Assembly (NCBI GenBank): GCA_018816445.1
Contig: JAHIVO010000010.1
Coordinates: 1 to 38,062 of the forward strand
Reading direction: 5' to 3'
Origin: Patescibacteria group bacterium
GTDB lineage: Bacteria > Patescibacteriota > Patescibacteriia > UBA10025 > JAHIVO01
DNA: 38,062 bases
Shown: positions 1 to 6,875 of the stretch, in pieces
How the letters are laid out: the number at the start of each line of letters is the position of its first letter
Position numbering within the stretch: the first letter of the stretch is position 1
Notes under the pieces: generated by a model
What the model was told of the DNA's origin: nothing
Databases searched by the model: none
What the model saw: the letters and a program-made list of their open reading frames with translations, nothing else
Position numbers and translations under genes: made by a program

Positions 1-59
1 CATCGGTCTTTATTGCCAGTCCATTTTTAGTCGTTTGGCATAAATTTTCTAATAAATAG
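1..59 (+). other. possible 3' tail of an upstream gene, otherwise no gene before 202
   Basis: Frame 3 is open from the window edge to a TAG at 57-59 and would encode an 18-residue hydrophobic end (SVFIASPFLVVWHKFSNK). It could be the C-terminus of a membrane protein that begins outside the window. The piece is too short to identify or to separate from a chance open frame. Positions 60-145 hold only AT-rich sequence with no convincing gene or strong terminator. Confidence 0.2.
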
Positions 60-145
60 CAGATTACTTACAATATGCATTAGAATTTAATGCTTGTCTT
101 TTATTTGCCAAACAAATTAGAATTTGGTTTAATATATAAATACTC

Positions 146-174
146 TTGACTTATTTAATAAAGTATGCTATACT
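146..174 (+). promoter_or_regulatory. sigma70-type promoter with extended -10
   Basis: TTGACT at 146-151 and TATACT at 169-174 are separated by 17 bp, and a TG at 166-167 gives an extended -10. The predicted start near 181 leaves a leader of about 21 nt before the ATG at 202, with no Shine-Dalgarno sequence. This is one of the best promoter matches in the window and should drive the sigma-region-4 gene and probably the two genes behind it. Confidence 0.75.
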
Positions 175-201
175 AAACATATCTTAATTCATAATATTAA
201 T

Positions 202-1335
202 ATGGATAACCAGTTTAACCAATCAAATTCAATATTAGATAAAATTATTACCAGTAAAAAAACGACTGAAATAGAGCAATTTAATCCTTCAGAAGTCGTA
301 ACTGCATTGTTTAAAACCCTATCTTCCCGTGAGGAAGATGTTTTGCGTAGACGTTATGGATTGCTTGGTAAGGATAAAGAAACTTTAGAAAATATTGGGA
401 CTTCATATAAAGTAACCAGAGAGAGAATTAGACAAATTGAAAATACGGCCATACATAAAATCAAGAAGCATAAGAATTTTTATAATATTATCAGCCCCAT
501 TGAAAGCACAATTTTTTCAGTTTTGGAACAACACGGAGGCATAATGTCAGAAGATTCTTTGTTAAAAACCCTTTTACAGGCTATCGGCGATAATAAAATA
601 AATAGACAAAATATATTATTTATTATTTCAGAATTACTAAATCATAAATTTAAAGAATTACGTCCTTCAAATGATTTTAGACAGTCCTGGCAAATAATGC
701 ATGCCCCAATTAGACTTTTAAGAGATAGCATCACTGAACTGATAAAAATAATTAGTGAAAAAAACCAGCCACTTACAATAAATGAAATCATTGATTTATT
801 TAAAGGAACTGAATTATTTACAAAGAATCAATCACAAATATCCGAAGATATAATAATTTCTTATCTTGAAATCAGCCCAGGAATCTCAAAAAATCCTTTT
901 GATGAGTATGGTTTGACTGAATGGGGAAGTATTGTCCCTAAAAGAATGAATGATAAAATCTATTTAATTTTAAAAAGACATAAAGAACCGCTTCATTTTA
1001 CTGAAATTGCACAAAAAATTAACGAAGCAAAATTCGATAATCGCAAGTCTTATCCGCCTACTGTACATAATGAATTAATATTAAATGATAAATACATATT
1101 GGTTGGCCGCGGTATCTATGCGCTGAAGGAGTGGGGCTATAAACCTGGAGTTGTATCGAACGTATTGATAGATATTTTAAAGAAAGAAAATAGGCCAATG
1201 AGCCGTGATGAACTCGTTAACCAAGTTTTGCAACAGCGAATCGTAAAAAAGAACACAATTCATTTAGCTTTAACAGAAAAAACTAAGTTTAAAAAGCTGA
1301 CTGATGGTACTTATCAATTAACTGAACAAATATAG
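202..1335 (+). CDS. sigma-70 region 4 protein with tandem winged-helix (HARE-HTH-like) domains
   Basis: This 377-residue protein has a clear sigma-70 region 4 near residues 33-90: the LSSREEDVLRRRYGL stretch followed by the helix-turn-helix VTRERIRQIENTA, which reads promoter -35 elements in sigma factors. The regions 2 and 3 needed to open promoters are absent. The rest looks like up to four winged-helix units (about 97-150, 165-235, 250-312 and 315-377). The third has the GRGIYALKEWG turn typical of HARE-HTH domains, as in the delta subunit of Firmicutes RNA polymerase. It is therefore likely an RNA-polymerase-associated regulator rather than a complete sigma factor. It has its own strong promoter and sits 27 bp upstream of the membrane protein/ATPase pair. 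Its target genes cannot be read from sequence. Confidence 0.8.
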   Translation: MDNQFNQSNSILDKIITSKKTTEIEQFNPSEVVTALFKTLSSREEDVLRRRYGLLGKDKETLENIGTSYKVTRERIRQIENTAIHKIKKHKNFYNIISPIESTIFSVLEQHGGIMSEDSLLKTLLQAIGDNKINRQNILFIISELLNHKFKELRPSNDFRQSWQIMHAPIRLLRDSITELIKIISEKNQPLTINEIIDLFKGTELFTKNQSQISEDIIISYLEISPGISKNPFDEYGLTEWGSIVPKRMNDKIYLILKRHKEPLHFTEIAQKINEAKFDNRKSYPPTVHNELILNDKYILVGRGIYALKEWGYKPGVVSNVLIDILKKENRPMSRDELVNQVLQQRIVKKNTIHLALTEKTKFKKLTDGTYQLTEQI

Positions 1336-1362
1336 TTCTTTATTGTTCATAGTACAATTACT

Positions 1363-2763
1363 ATGGATTTCATAATTTTTGATCCAAATAGTTTTATATC
1401 AAATTTACCAAGTGCTAACAATCCGTTTAGCGCTATGTTTTATATTATTGTTAGCGGTGGATGGATTTTATTCATTCCTGTGTTTATTTGGGGGTTTTGG
1501 ACAGGCTGGGTTGAATATATTAGAAATAAATATGATGAAAAATTAGAATTTATAGTACTAGCCATAGACATCCCAAAGGATAATGAGCAAACACCTAAAG
1601 CTGTTGAACATATTTTTTCTCATATTTATGGCATAAAAAAGACAGGAACACTAGTGCAGAGATACATTAACGGATATAACCAGCCGGGCATCAGCCTGGA
1701 AATTGTAAGCATTGAAGGATATATTCAATTTTTAATTAGAACGCCCGTTAAATTCAGGGATTTAATTGAAGCTGCTATTTATGCGCAATATCCAGAAGCA
1801 GAAATTACTGAAGTTGAGGATTACGTTGATGGTATACCAAAGCCTTTAGAATATCCTCATGAAGAATGGGATTTTTATGGCACTGAATACAGATTAGTTA
1901 AGGATGAACTTTATCCGATTAAAACTTATCCGTCTTTTGAACATAGTCTTTCACAAAAATTATTAGACCCCATGGCTTCGCTACTGGAAATTCTAAGTCG
2001 CATGGGTCCCGGCGAACAGTTATGGCTACAATTAGTAATTGCCCCGGTTAGCGGAAAATGGCGTGAAAATGGCATTAAGCTTATCAATAAATTAATCGGA
2101 AAAAAAGGTGATAAGAAAAAGGGAGGAGATTTATCTTATTTCCCCAGAGAAATTAGTAGGGGAATAGTTGAGTCATTTACAGCTTCAATTGTACCTTCAT
2201 CCGAAATGGGTTCTGAGAAGCAAAAAACTGAACGTGAATGGCCAAGCATGATGCAGCATTTATCGCCTGATGAAAAAGACATCATTGAGGCCATTGGTAT
2301 GAAAATGTCAAAGCTTGGATATAAATCAAAGATTAGAATGATTTATGCTTCTAAAAAAGATGCTTTTAACAAGGGTAAGGGCATTTCAGCTATACATGGG
2401 GCATTTCAGCAATTTTCCACTATGAATTTTAATGGAATTAGAGAGAACAAAAAAACTAGAACTAAAGTATATTACATGTTCAAAAAATATAGATTATTAG
2501 CAAGAAAACGCCGCATACTATGGGCATTCCGATATCGCAGTATGAAAAGAGGAAGGAAGGGATTTATCTTGAATACCGAGGAACTTGCCACTCTTTGGCA
2601 TTTTCCGACTATGGATGTAAAAGCACCTTCTATACAAATGGTCGACGCCAAGAAGTCGCAACCTCCTTCTGAACTGCCCCTGGAATCATCTGTACCAATA
2701 CCTGCAAGACACAAAGCAATAACTCAAAAGGGAGCAGCTCCGCCTAATTTACCAACAGGATAA
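1363..2763 (+). CDS. membrane protein paired with a HerA/VirD4-like ATPase
   Basis: This is a 466-residue protein of unknown function. A hydrophobic segment near residues 25-47 anchors it, and the rest is a large soluble domain, probably cytoplasmic. Conserved-looking stretches include AIYAQYPEAEITEVEDY near residue 140 and LSRMGPGEQLWLQLVIAP near residue 215. The basic region near residues 365-400 is followed by a Pro-rich, probably disordered C-terminus. The ATPase gene starts 10 bp downstream, so the two are almost certainly co-expressed. Similar pairs are common in CPR genomes, where the first protein resembles the N-terminal half of TraG/VirB4-like machines. I infer a membrane adaptor for the ATPase; DNA, protein or pilus transport are all possible. 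Confidence 0.6.
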   Translation: MDFIIFDPNSFISNLPSANNPFSAMFYIIVSGGWILFIPVFIWGFWTGWVEYIRNKYDEKLEFIVLAIDIPKDNEQTPKAVEHIFSHIYGIKKTGTLVQRYINGYNQPGISLEIVSIEGYIQFLIRTPVKFRDLIEAAIYAQYPEAEITEVEDYVDGIPKPLEYPHEEWDFYGTEYRLVKDELYPIKTYPSFEHSLSQKLLDPMASLLEILSRMGPGEQLWLQLVIAPVSGKWRENGIKLINKLIGKKGDKKKGGDLSYFPREISRGIVESFTASIVPSSEMGSEKQKTEREWPSMMQHLSPDEKDIIEAIGMKMSKLGYKSKIRMIYASKKDAFNKGKGISAIHGAFQQFSTMNFNGIRENKKTRTKVYYMFKKYRLLARKRRILWAFRYRSMKRGRKGFILNTEELATLWHFPTMDVKAPSIQMVDAKKSQPPSELPLESSVPIPARHKAITQKGAAPPNLPTG

Positions 2764-2773
2764 TTTTTATTAT

Positions 2774-4390
2774 ATGACTAACGTAGATGATAAAAATGTA
2801 ACTGCCTTTGCCAGAACAAATTTCCGCAATCAGGAAGCGAAATTTGGTATTAAACTTGATGACAGAAGACGCCATATGTATTTGATTGGAAAAACAGGTA
2901 TGGGTAAAACTACCGTACTTGAAAATATGGTAATTGCCGATATCCGTTCAGGCAATGGCTTAGCTTTAGTGGATCCGCATGGTGATTTAGTTGATAAGGT
3001 TTTAGATTATATACCTTCTTATAGAATTAATGATGTTGTATATTTTAATCCTGCAGATACTGACTTTCCTTTAGGTTTTAATGTATTGGAAAGTGTTGAT
3101 GCTACTCAAAGACACCTTGTAGCCTCCGGTCTGATGGGTGTATTTACAAAAATTTGGGAAGGCGTTTGGAGCGCTAGAATGGAATACATTCTTAATAATT
3201 CAATTCTTGCCTTGTTAGAATATCCCGGTTCTACAATGATGGGAATTTCAAAAATTTTAGTTGACAAAAAATTTCGACAAAAAGTCCTGACCAAGGTAAC
3301 TGATCCTGTCGTGAAATCATTCTGGCAAGACGAATATGCACTTTATAATGAAAGGTTTCGTAATGAAGCCATTGCTCCGATTCAAAATAAAGTTGGCCAA
3401 TTTTTATCTAGTTCAATAATCAGAAATATCGTAGGCCAGCCCAAAAGCACTATTGATTTAAGGGATCTAATGGATAGAAAAAAGATTTTACTTTTTAACT
3501 TAGCTAAAGGCAGGATTGGTGAAGATAATTCAGCTCTTTTGGGAGCTATGATGATTACGCGTATTCAGTTAGCAGCCATGAGTAGGGTTGATATTCTTGA
3601 AGAAGATCGTGAGGATTTTTATCTATATGTAGATGAGTTCCAAAATTTTGCTACAGAAAGTTTTGCTAGTATTCTGTCGGAAGCCAGGAAGTACAGATTA
3701 AATCTGATTATTGCGCATCAATATATAGAACAATTGGATGAAACAGTCAGGGCAGCTGTTTTTGGCAACGTTGGAACAATAATGTGCTTTAGAATCGGAG
3801 CGGCTGATGCAGAATTCCTAGCTAAGGAATTTTTACCAATTTTTGATGAAGATGATTTATTGAATCTTACTAAATATAATGTTTATTTAAAACTGATGAT
3901 AGACGGAGTTGCCTCAGAGCCTTTTTCAGCGATAACGCTGCCGCCGCTTGAGGGGATTACTAATAACAAAGGCAAAGTGATCAATGTATCAAGGGAGAGA
4001 TATAGCAAACCAAGGAAAGTTGTTGAGGATAAAATTATTCGTTGGACTGGAGTTAATGAAATACATTTTAATGAATCAGACGAAAAACCCAGAAAAAGAA
4101 TCCAAAACAATTTTAGAAGAAATGAAGATAAAAATTTTAATATTCCAAGTAATCTCAAAAAAAATAATAGGATTGCTTTTAATAAGCTAGAATCAGTTCC
4201 ATTGAATGAAAGTCAGGAGGGGATCTCATTACAAGAAGCTTTACAAAGAAGACCAGAAACTTTCCATAGGAAAAGAAGAGACAATAATAACCAGTCAAAG
4301 GATAATAGTAGTCCACAACCGCAATTTCCAAGAAATCCACATATTAACAAATCTAATCCAATTAAGCCCGGACAAATAGTTAGGATGTAA
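2774..4390 (+). CDS. VirD4/TraG/HerA-family ATPase (type IV secretion coupling-protein type)
   Basis: This is a 538-residue RecA-fold ATPase. Walker A is GKTGMGKT at residues 39-46, and the Walker B acidic pair is D287-E288 in YLYVDEFQNF. AHQYIEQLD and GNVGTIMCFRIG further on are typical of the DUF87/TraG-TraD group that pumps DNA or couples substrates to type IV secretion. It has no N-terminal transmembrane segment of its own, so the 466-residue neighbour probably supplies membrane attachment. Residues from about 415 onward form an Asn/Lys/Arg-rich tail that looks disordered and may bind nucleic acid. No relaxase, VirB pore genes or transfer origin are nearby, so a conjugative element is not supported. 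Its substrate is unknown. Confidence 0.75.
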   Translation: MTNVDDKNVTAFARTNFRNQEAKFGIKLDDRRRHMYLIGKTGMGKTTVLENMVIADIRSGNGLALVDPHGDLVDKVLDYIPSYRINDVVYFNPADTDFPLGFNVLESVDATQRHLVASGLMGVFTKIWEGVWSARMEYILNNSILALLEYPGSTMMGISKILVDKKFRQKVLTKVTDPVVKSFWQDEYALYNERFRNEAIAPIQNKVGQFLSSSIIRNIVGQPKSTIDLRDLMDRKKILLFNLAKGRIGEDNSALLGAMMITRIQLAAMSRVDILEEDREDFYLYVDEFQNFATESFASILSEARKYRLNLIIAHQYIEQLDETVRAAVFGNVGTIMCFRIGAADAEFLAKEFLPIFDEDDLLNLTKYNVYLKLMIDGVASEPFSAITLPPLEGITNNKGKVINVSRERYSKPRKVVEDKIIRWTGVNEIHFNESDEKPRKRIQNNFRRNEDKNFNIPSNLKKNNRIAFNKLESVPLNESQEGISLQEALQRRPETFHRKRRDNNNQSKDNSSPQPQFPRNPHINKSNPIKPGQIVRM

Positions 4391-4418
4391 TAAATATTAT
4401 TAAACGTCAATATTTATT
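4389..4418 (+). terminator. possible weak terminator after the ATPase gene
   Basis: A perfect 10-bp inverted repeat (AATAAATATT and AATATTTATT) with a 10-nt loop starts at the stop codon and is followed by GTAGTTTTTTAG. The stem is entirely A-T, so it would be weak, and its 3' end overlaps the -35 of the next promoter by two bases. It may separate the ATPase unit from the following operon. Confidence 0.35.
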
Positions 4419-4444
4419 GTAGTTTTTTAGTTTTATGATATAAT
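4417..4444 (+). promoter_or_regulatory. promoter of the DUF5668/LiaF/phosphatase/OLD operon
   Basis: A perfect TATAAT lies at 4439-4444 with TG at 4436-4437 (extended -10). A partial -35, TTGTAG, lies at 4417-4422 with a 16-bp spacer. The predicted start near 4451 leaves a leader of about 30 nt to the ATG at 4481. This is the only good promoter seen before the terminator at 8199, so all five genes likely share it. Confidence 0.6.
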
Positions 4445-4480
4445 ATTATTAATCTTAAAATAAATAAATTAGTATGAACT

Positions 4481-4975
4481 ATGTCAAAAGCTAGATTATT
4501 TGGGGGATCATGTATAATTTTATTTGGAGTTCTACTATTATTGAGTCAATTTGGTATAAATATTAATTTTGGAAATATTTGGCCTATTGCCATATTAATT
4601 CCTGGTTTATTTTTTTGGATTTTATTTTTGTCTAAAAAAGATAAATCAGGAGGTGTATTGATACCAGGCACGATATTAGTTGTTTATAGCTTGTATTTTT
4701 TCTTTAATCAGGTGACAGATTATGAATTTGCAGGTCAAACATCATTCGTCTTTATAATAGGAGTTTCTTTAGGCTTTTTTGCTGCATATTTTTTACCTCA
4801 AAAAAAGGAACCGATTTTTCTGGTGCCTGCCTGGATATTGCTGGCAATTTCAATCTTTATTCTATTGATCACAGTTTTTAACGGAAGCTGGTGGCCAATT
4901 TTAATAATCATTTTAGGAATATGGTTATTATTTAAAAACTATAAAAAAGATCATCTTGATAATAATGAAAAATAA
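4481..4975 (+). CDS. DUF5668/LiaI-like multispan membrane protein
   Basis: This 164-residue protein is almost entirely hydrophobic, with about six membrane segments (near residues 7-24, 33-50, 57-76, 86-104, 112-132 and 137-152). The N-terminal hairpin has the pattern ILFGVLLLLSQFGI, a short turn, NIWPIAILIPGL, which is the hallmark of the DUF5668/LiaI-LiaF-like transmembrane region. A similar WWPILIIILGIWLL occurs at the C-terminus, suggesting internal duplication. Related proteins act in cell-envelope stress sensing in Firmicutes, but no histidine kinase or response regulator is nearby here. It is the first gene of a five-gene unit, with 9 bp before the next gene. It may be a membrane scaffold or sensor. 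Confidence 0.6.
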   Translation: MSKARLFGGSCIILFGVLLLLSQFGININFGNIWPIAILIPGLFFWILFLSKKDKSGGVLIPGTILVVYSLYFFFNQVTDYEFAGQTSFVFIIGVSLGFFAAYFLPQKKEPIFLVPAWILLAISIFILLITVFNGSWWPILIIILGIWLLFKNYKKDHLDNNEK

Positions 4976-4984
4976 TTTAAAATT

Positions 4985-5203
4985 ATGAATGAAAAAAATA
5001 TAAGCAATAAAACTAGCAATAATCCAGAAAAAAAAGATAGTTTTGAAATAAAAAAAGGTCCCTTATTAATCATCCTTATAGGTATATTTTGGTTACTCGG
5101 AAATTTAGGAATAGACTGGATAGGAAAAATTTGGTTGCCTATTGTAATTATTTTAATTGGTATATACGCATTATATAAGAGTAAAGAATCTAATTTAAAA
5201 TAA
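4985..5203 (+). CDS. small DUF5668-like two-TM membrane protein
   Basis: This 72-residue protein has a polar N-terminus of about 22 residues followed by two membrane helices. The pattern LIILIGIFWLLGNLGIDW, then IWLPIVIILIGIYALY, matches the DUF5668/LiaI-type hairpin. It closely resembles the N-terminal hairpin of the next protein (LLLSNLGIDF, then LWPSIIIIIGLILL), so the two probably arose by duplication. The gene lies 9 bp after the 164-residue protein and 11 bp before the LiaF-like protein. Its size suits a LiaI-like membrane partner, but that role is inferred. Confidence 0.6.
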   Translation: MNEKNISNKTSNNPEKKDSFEIKKGPLLIILIGIFWLLGNLGIDWIGKIWLPIVIILIGIYALYKSKESNLK

Positions 5204-5214
5204 ATTTATAAAAT

Positions 5215-6399
5215 ATGATAGAATCTAATTCGCAAAATGAAAACAATAAAAAAGAACCTATATTGCTAAAAGATGAAATGGCAACAGAGAAACATATCCA
5301 TCATTATCCTAAAAAAAGATCGCATGTTGGGCCGGTAATTTTAATATTATTGGGTGTAATATTACTCCTAAGCAATTTAGGAATTGATTTTAACTGGAAC
5401 ATACTATGGCCCAGTATTATTATCATTATTGGATTAATTTTACTTATAGGTCGTGATACAGTGGGCGGATGGGTTATAGCTGTGTTGATAATCGCCATTG
5501 CTGGTGGTCTCATTTATACTCTTTCAACAACAGATTGGGGAAAAGATATTGGAATCAATTTTGGAGATTTTAGGTTCGATTTTAGTTTTGATAAAATTGA
5601 TGTAAAGACTAAACAAATTAATATTGAACAAAATGATTATCCTGATGCAAAAAAAATAAACCTGTCAGTTGACTTGGGAATAGGAACATACACATTATCC
5701 AACAATGATGATGATAAAAATATATTCTGGTCCGAATCAGCATATAACTATAGTAATTTGGAACCAATCCTTAATCAATCATATGAAGATAATATTCTAA
5801 ATCTACAGTTTACTACCATCGAAGATAGATCATTTAATTTATTTGGTTATACGGATTTAAAGGCTGACTATAATTTAAAGCTTGGCCAGTCAGATATTAT
5901 AACTGATTTTGATCTAAATATTGGAACTGGTACGGCAATTATTGATTTAAATAATCAAAATTATTCCAAACTAGATACGCATATTGGAACTGGAAATATT
6001 ACTGTAAATTTAGCAGGAACAAATGAATCGGTTTCTATGATAAAATTTGACGTTGGTACTGGAAAACTAAATTTTAATGGCTTGGGAAGCGCCAATACTG
6101 ATGAATTACTTGGTGAATTTGGTACAGGTACCGTTACCCTAAACTTTGATGGTGAATATTCACTGAAAAAAATGCAAGCAGAGATTGATGGAGGTACCGG
6201 TAAATTAATAATTACCATTCCAAAAAAGATTGGATTTAAAATAATCCCATCTGTTGGCACAGGTTCTATTTCTATCAATGGTAAAAAAATTAACAAAGAT
6301 GATGATTTTATTTCTGATAATTATGAAAAAGCTCAGAATCTAATTGATTTTAAATTAGAAATTGGCACAGGTTCTATCGAAATTGCTATCCCAGAGTAA
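5215..6399 (+). CDS. LiaF-like membrane protein with a GTG-repeat beta domain
   Basis: This is a 394-residue protein. Residues 1-40 are polar and His/Lys-rich. A DUF5668-type two-helix hairpin lies near 41-77 and a third hydrophobic segment near 85-105. The remaining roughly 285 residues form a beta-rich domain with about eight spaced GTG or GIGT turns (such as LNIGTGTAII, HIGTGNITV, FDVGTGKLNF and VGTGSISI). This suggests a toast-rack or beta-solenoid fold like the C-terminal domain of LiaF and other cell-wall-active antibiotic response proteins. It is probably anchored with the beta domain outside or at the membrane face, acting as an envelope sensor or scaffold. Its TAA shares one base with the ATG of the phosphatase gene, so the two are translationally coupled. 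Confidence 0.65.
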   Translation: MIESNSQNENNKKEPILLKDEMATEKHIHHYPKKRSHVGPVILILLGVILLLSNLGIDFNWNILWPSIIIIIGLILLIGRDTVGGWVIAVLIIAIAGGLIYTLSTTDWGKDIGINFGDFRFDFSFDKIDVKTKQINIEQNDYPDAKKINLSVDLGIGTYTLSNNDDDKNIFWSESAYNYSNLEPILNQSYEDNILNLQFTTIEDRSFNLFGYTDLKADYNLKLGQSDIITDFDLNIGTGTAIIDLNNQNYSKLDTHIGTGNITVNLAGTNESVSMIKFDVGTGKLNFNGLGSANTDELLGEFGTGTVTLNFDGEYSLKKMQAEIDGGTGKLIITIPKKIGFKIIPSVGTGSISINGKKINKDDDFISDNYEKAQNLIDFKLEIGTGSIEIAIPE

Positions 6400-6875
6400 T
6401 GAAAAAAAATATTGGCAGTAAAAGTCATAAAATAAAGCATCTTGAATATAGTCAAGTAGATAAATATATTTATATCGGTACTACGATTTGTTGCCGCGTT
6501 CATTTCAATAAGCTCATTGAAATGGGTATAATGGCCGATATTGATCTGCAGGAAGAGAAAATGGACAGACCTTCTGGAGTAACTGCATTTCTATGGTTAC
6601 CTACGATTGATTTTACGTCACCTTCACAAGCTCAACTAATCATTGGTTCCCATTTTATAGAGGATTTAGTAAAAAGTAATATGAAGTGTTATGTGCATTG
6701 TAATGCCGGTCATGGACGTGCGCCAATCTTAGTGGCAGCTTATTATATATTAAATAAAAAAATGGGAGTTATGGAGGCTATAAATGAAATTAAAAAAAAG
6801 AGATCATTAGTACATCCTACAAACATACAGATAAAAGCACTAAAAGTCTTTAAAAAACACTTAAATACATCATGA
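6399..6875 (+). CDS. dual-specificity protein phosphatase
   Basis: This 158-residue protein has the cysteine-phosphatase P-loop HCNAGHGRAP, with nucleophile C101 and phosphate-binding R107 (the CX5R motif). A likely general-acid Asp, D71, lies in LPTIDFTSP. The length and layout fit a minimal dual-specificity phosphatase that removes phosphate from Tyr, Ser or Thr; a phospholipid or RNA 5' phosphate substrate is also possible for the family. It has no signal peptide and should be cytoplasmic. Its ATG overlaps the LiaF-like stop by one base, and its stop overlaps the OLD start by 4 bp. This tight coupling suggests that it works with both neighbours. No kinase is encoded in the window. Confidence 0.8.
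   Translation: MKKNIGSKSHKIKHLEYSQVDKYIYIGTTICCRVHFNKLIEMGIMADIDLQEEKMDRPSGVTAFLWLPTIDFTSPSQAQLIIGSHFIEDLVKSNMKCYVHCNAGHGRAPILVAAYYILNKKMGVMEAINEIKKKRSLVHPTNIQIKALKVFKKHLNTS

Noticed and set aside
1335-1363. Leaderless-type promoter for the 466-residue membrane protein
   Set aside because: TACAAT at 1353-1358 would put the transcript start at 1365, after the ATG, and there is no -35.
1363-4390. Conjugative or integrative element around the VirD4-like ATPase
   Set aside because: No relaxase, pore proteins, integrase, repeats or tRNA junction were seen nearby, and the context is chromosomal.
5961-6296. 111-codon minus-strand open frame opposite the GTG-repeat region
   Set aside because: The open frame is explained by the repeated codons of the LiaF-like gene; its Pro/Val/Phe-rich composition looks like an antisense shadow.
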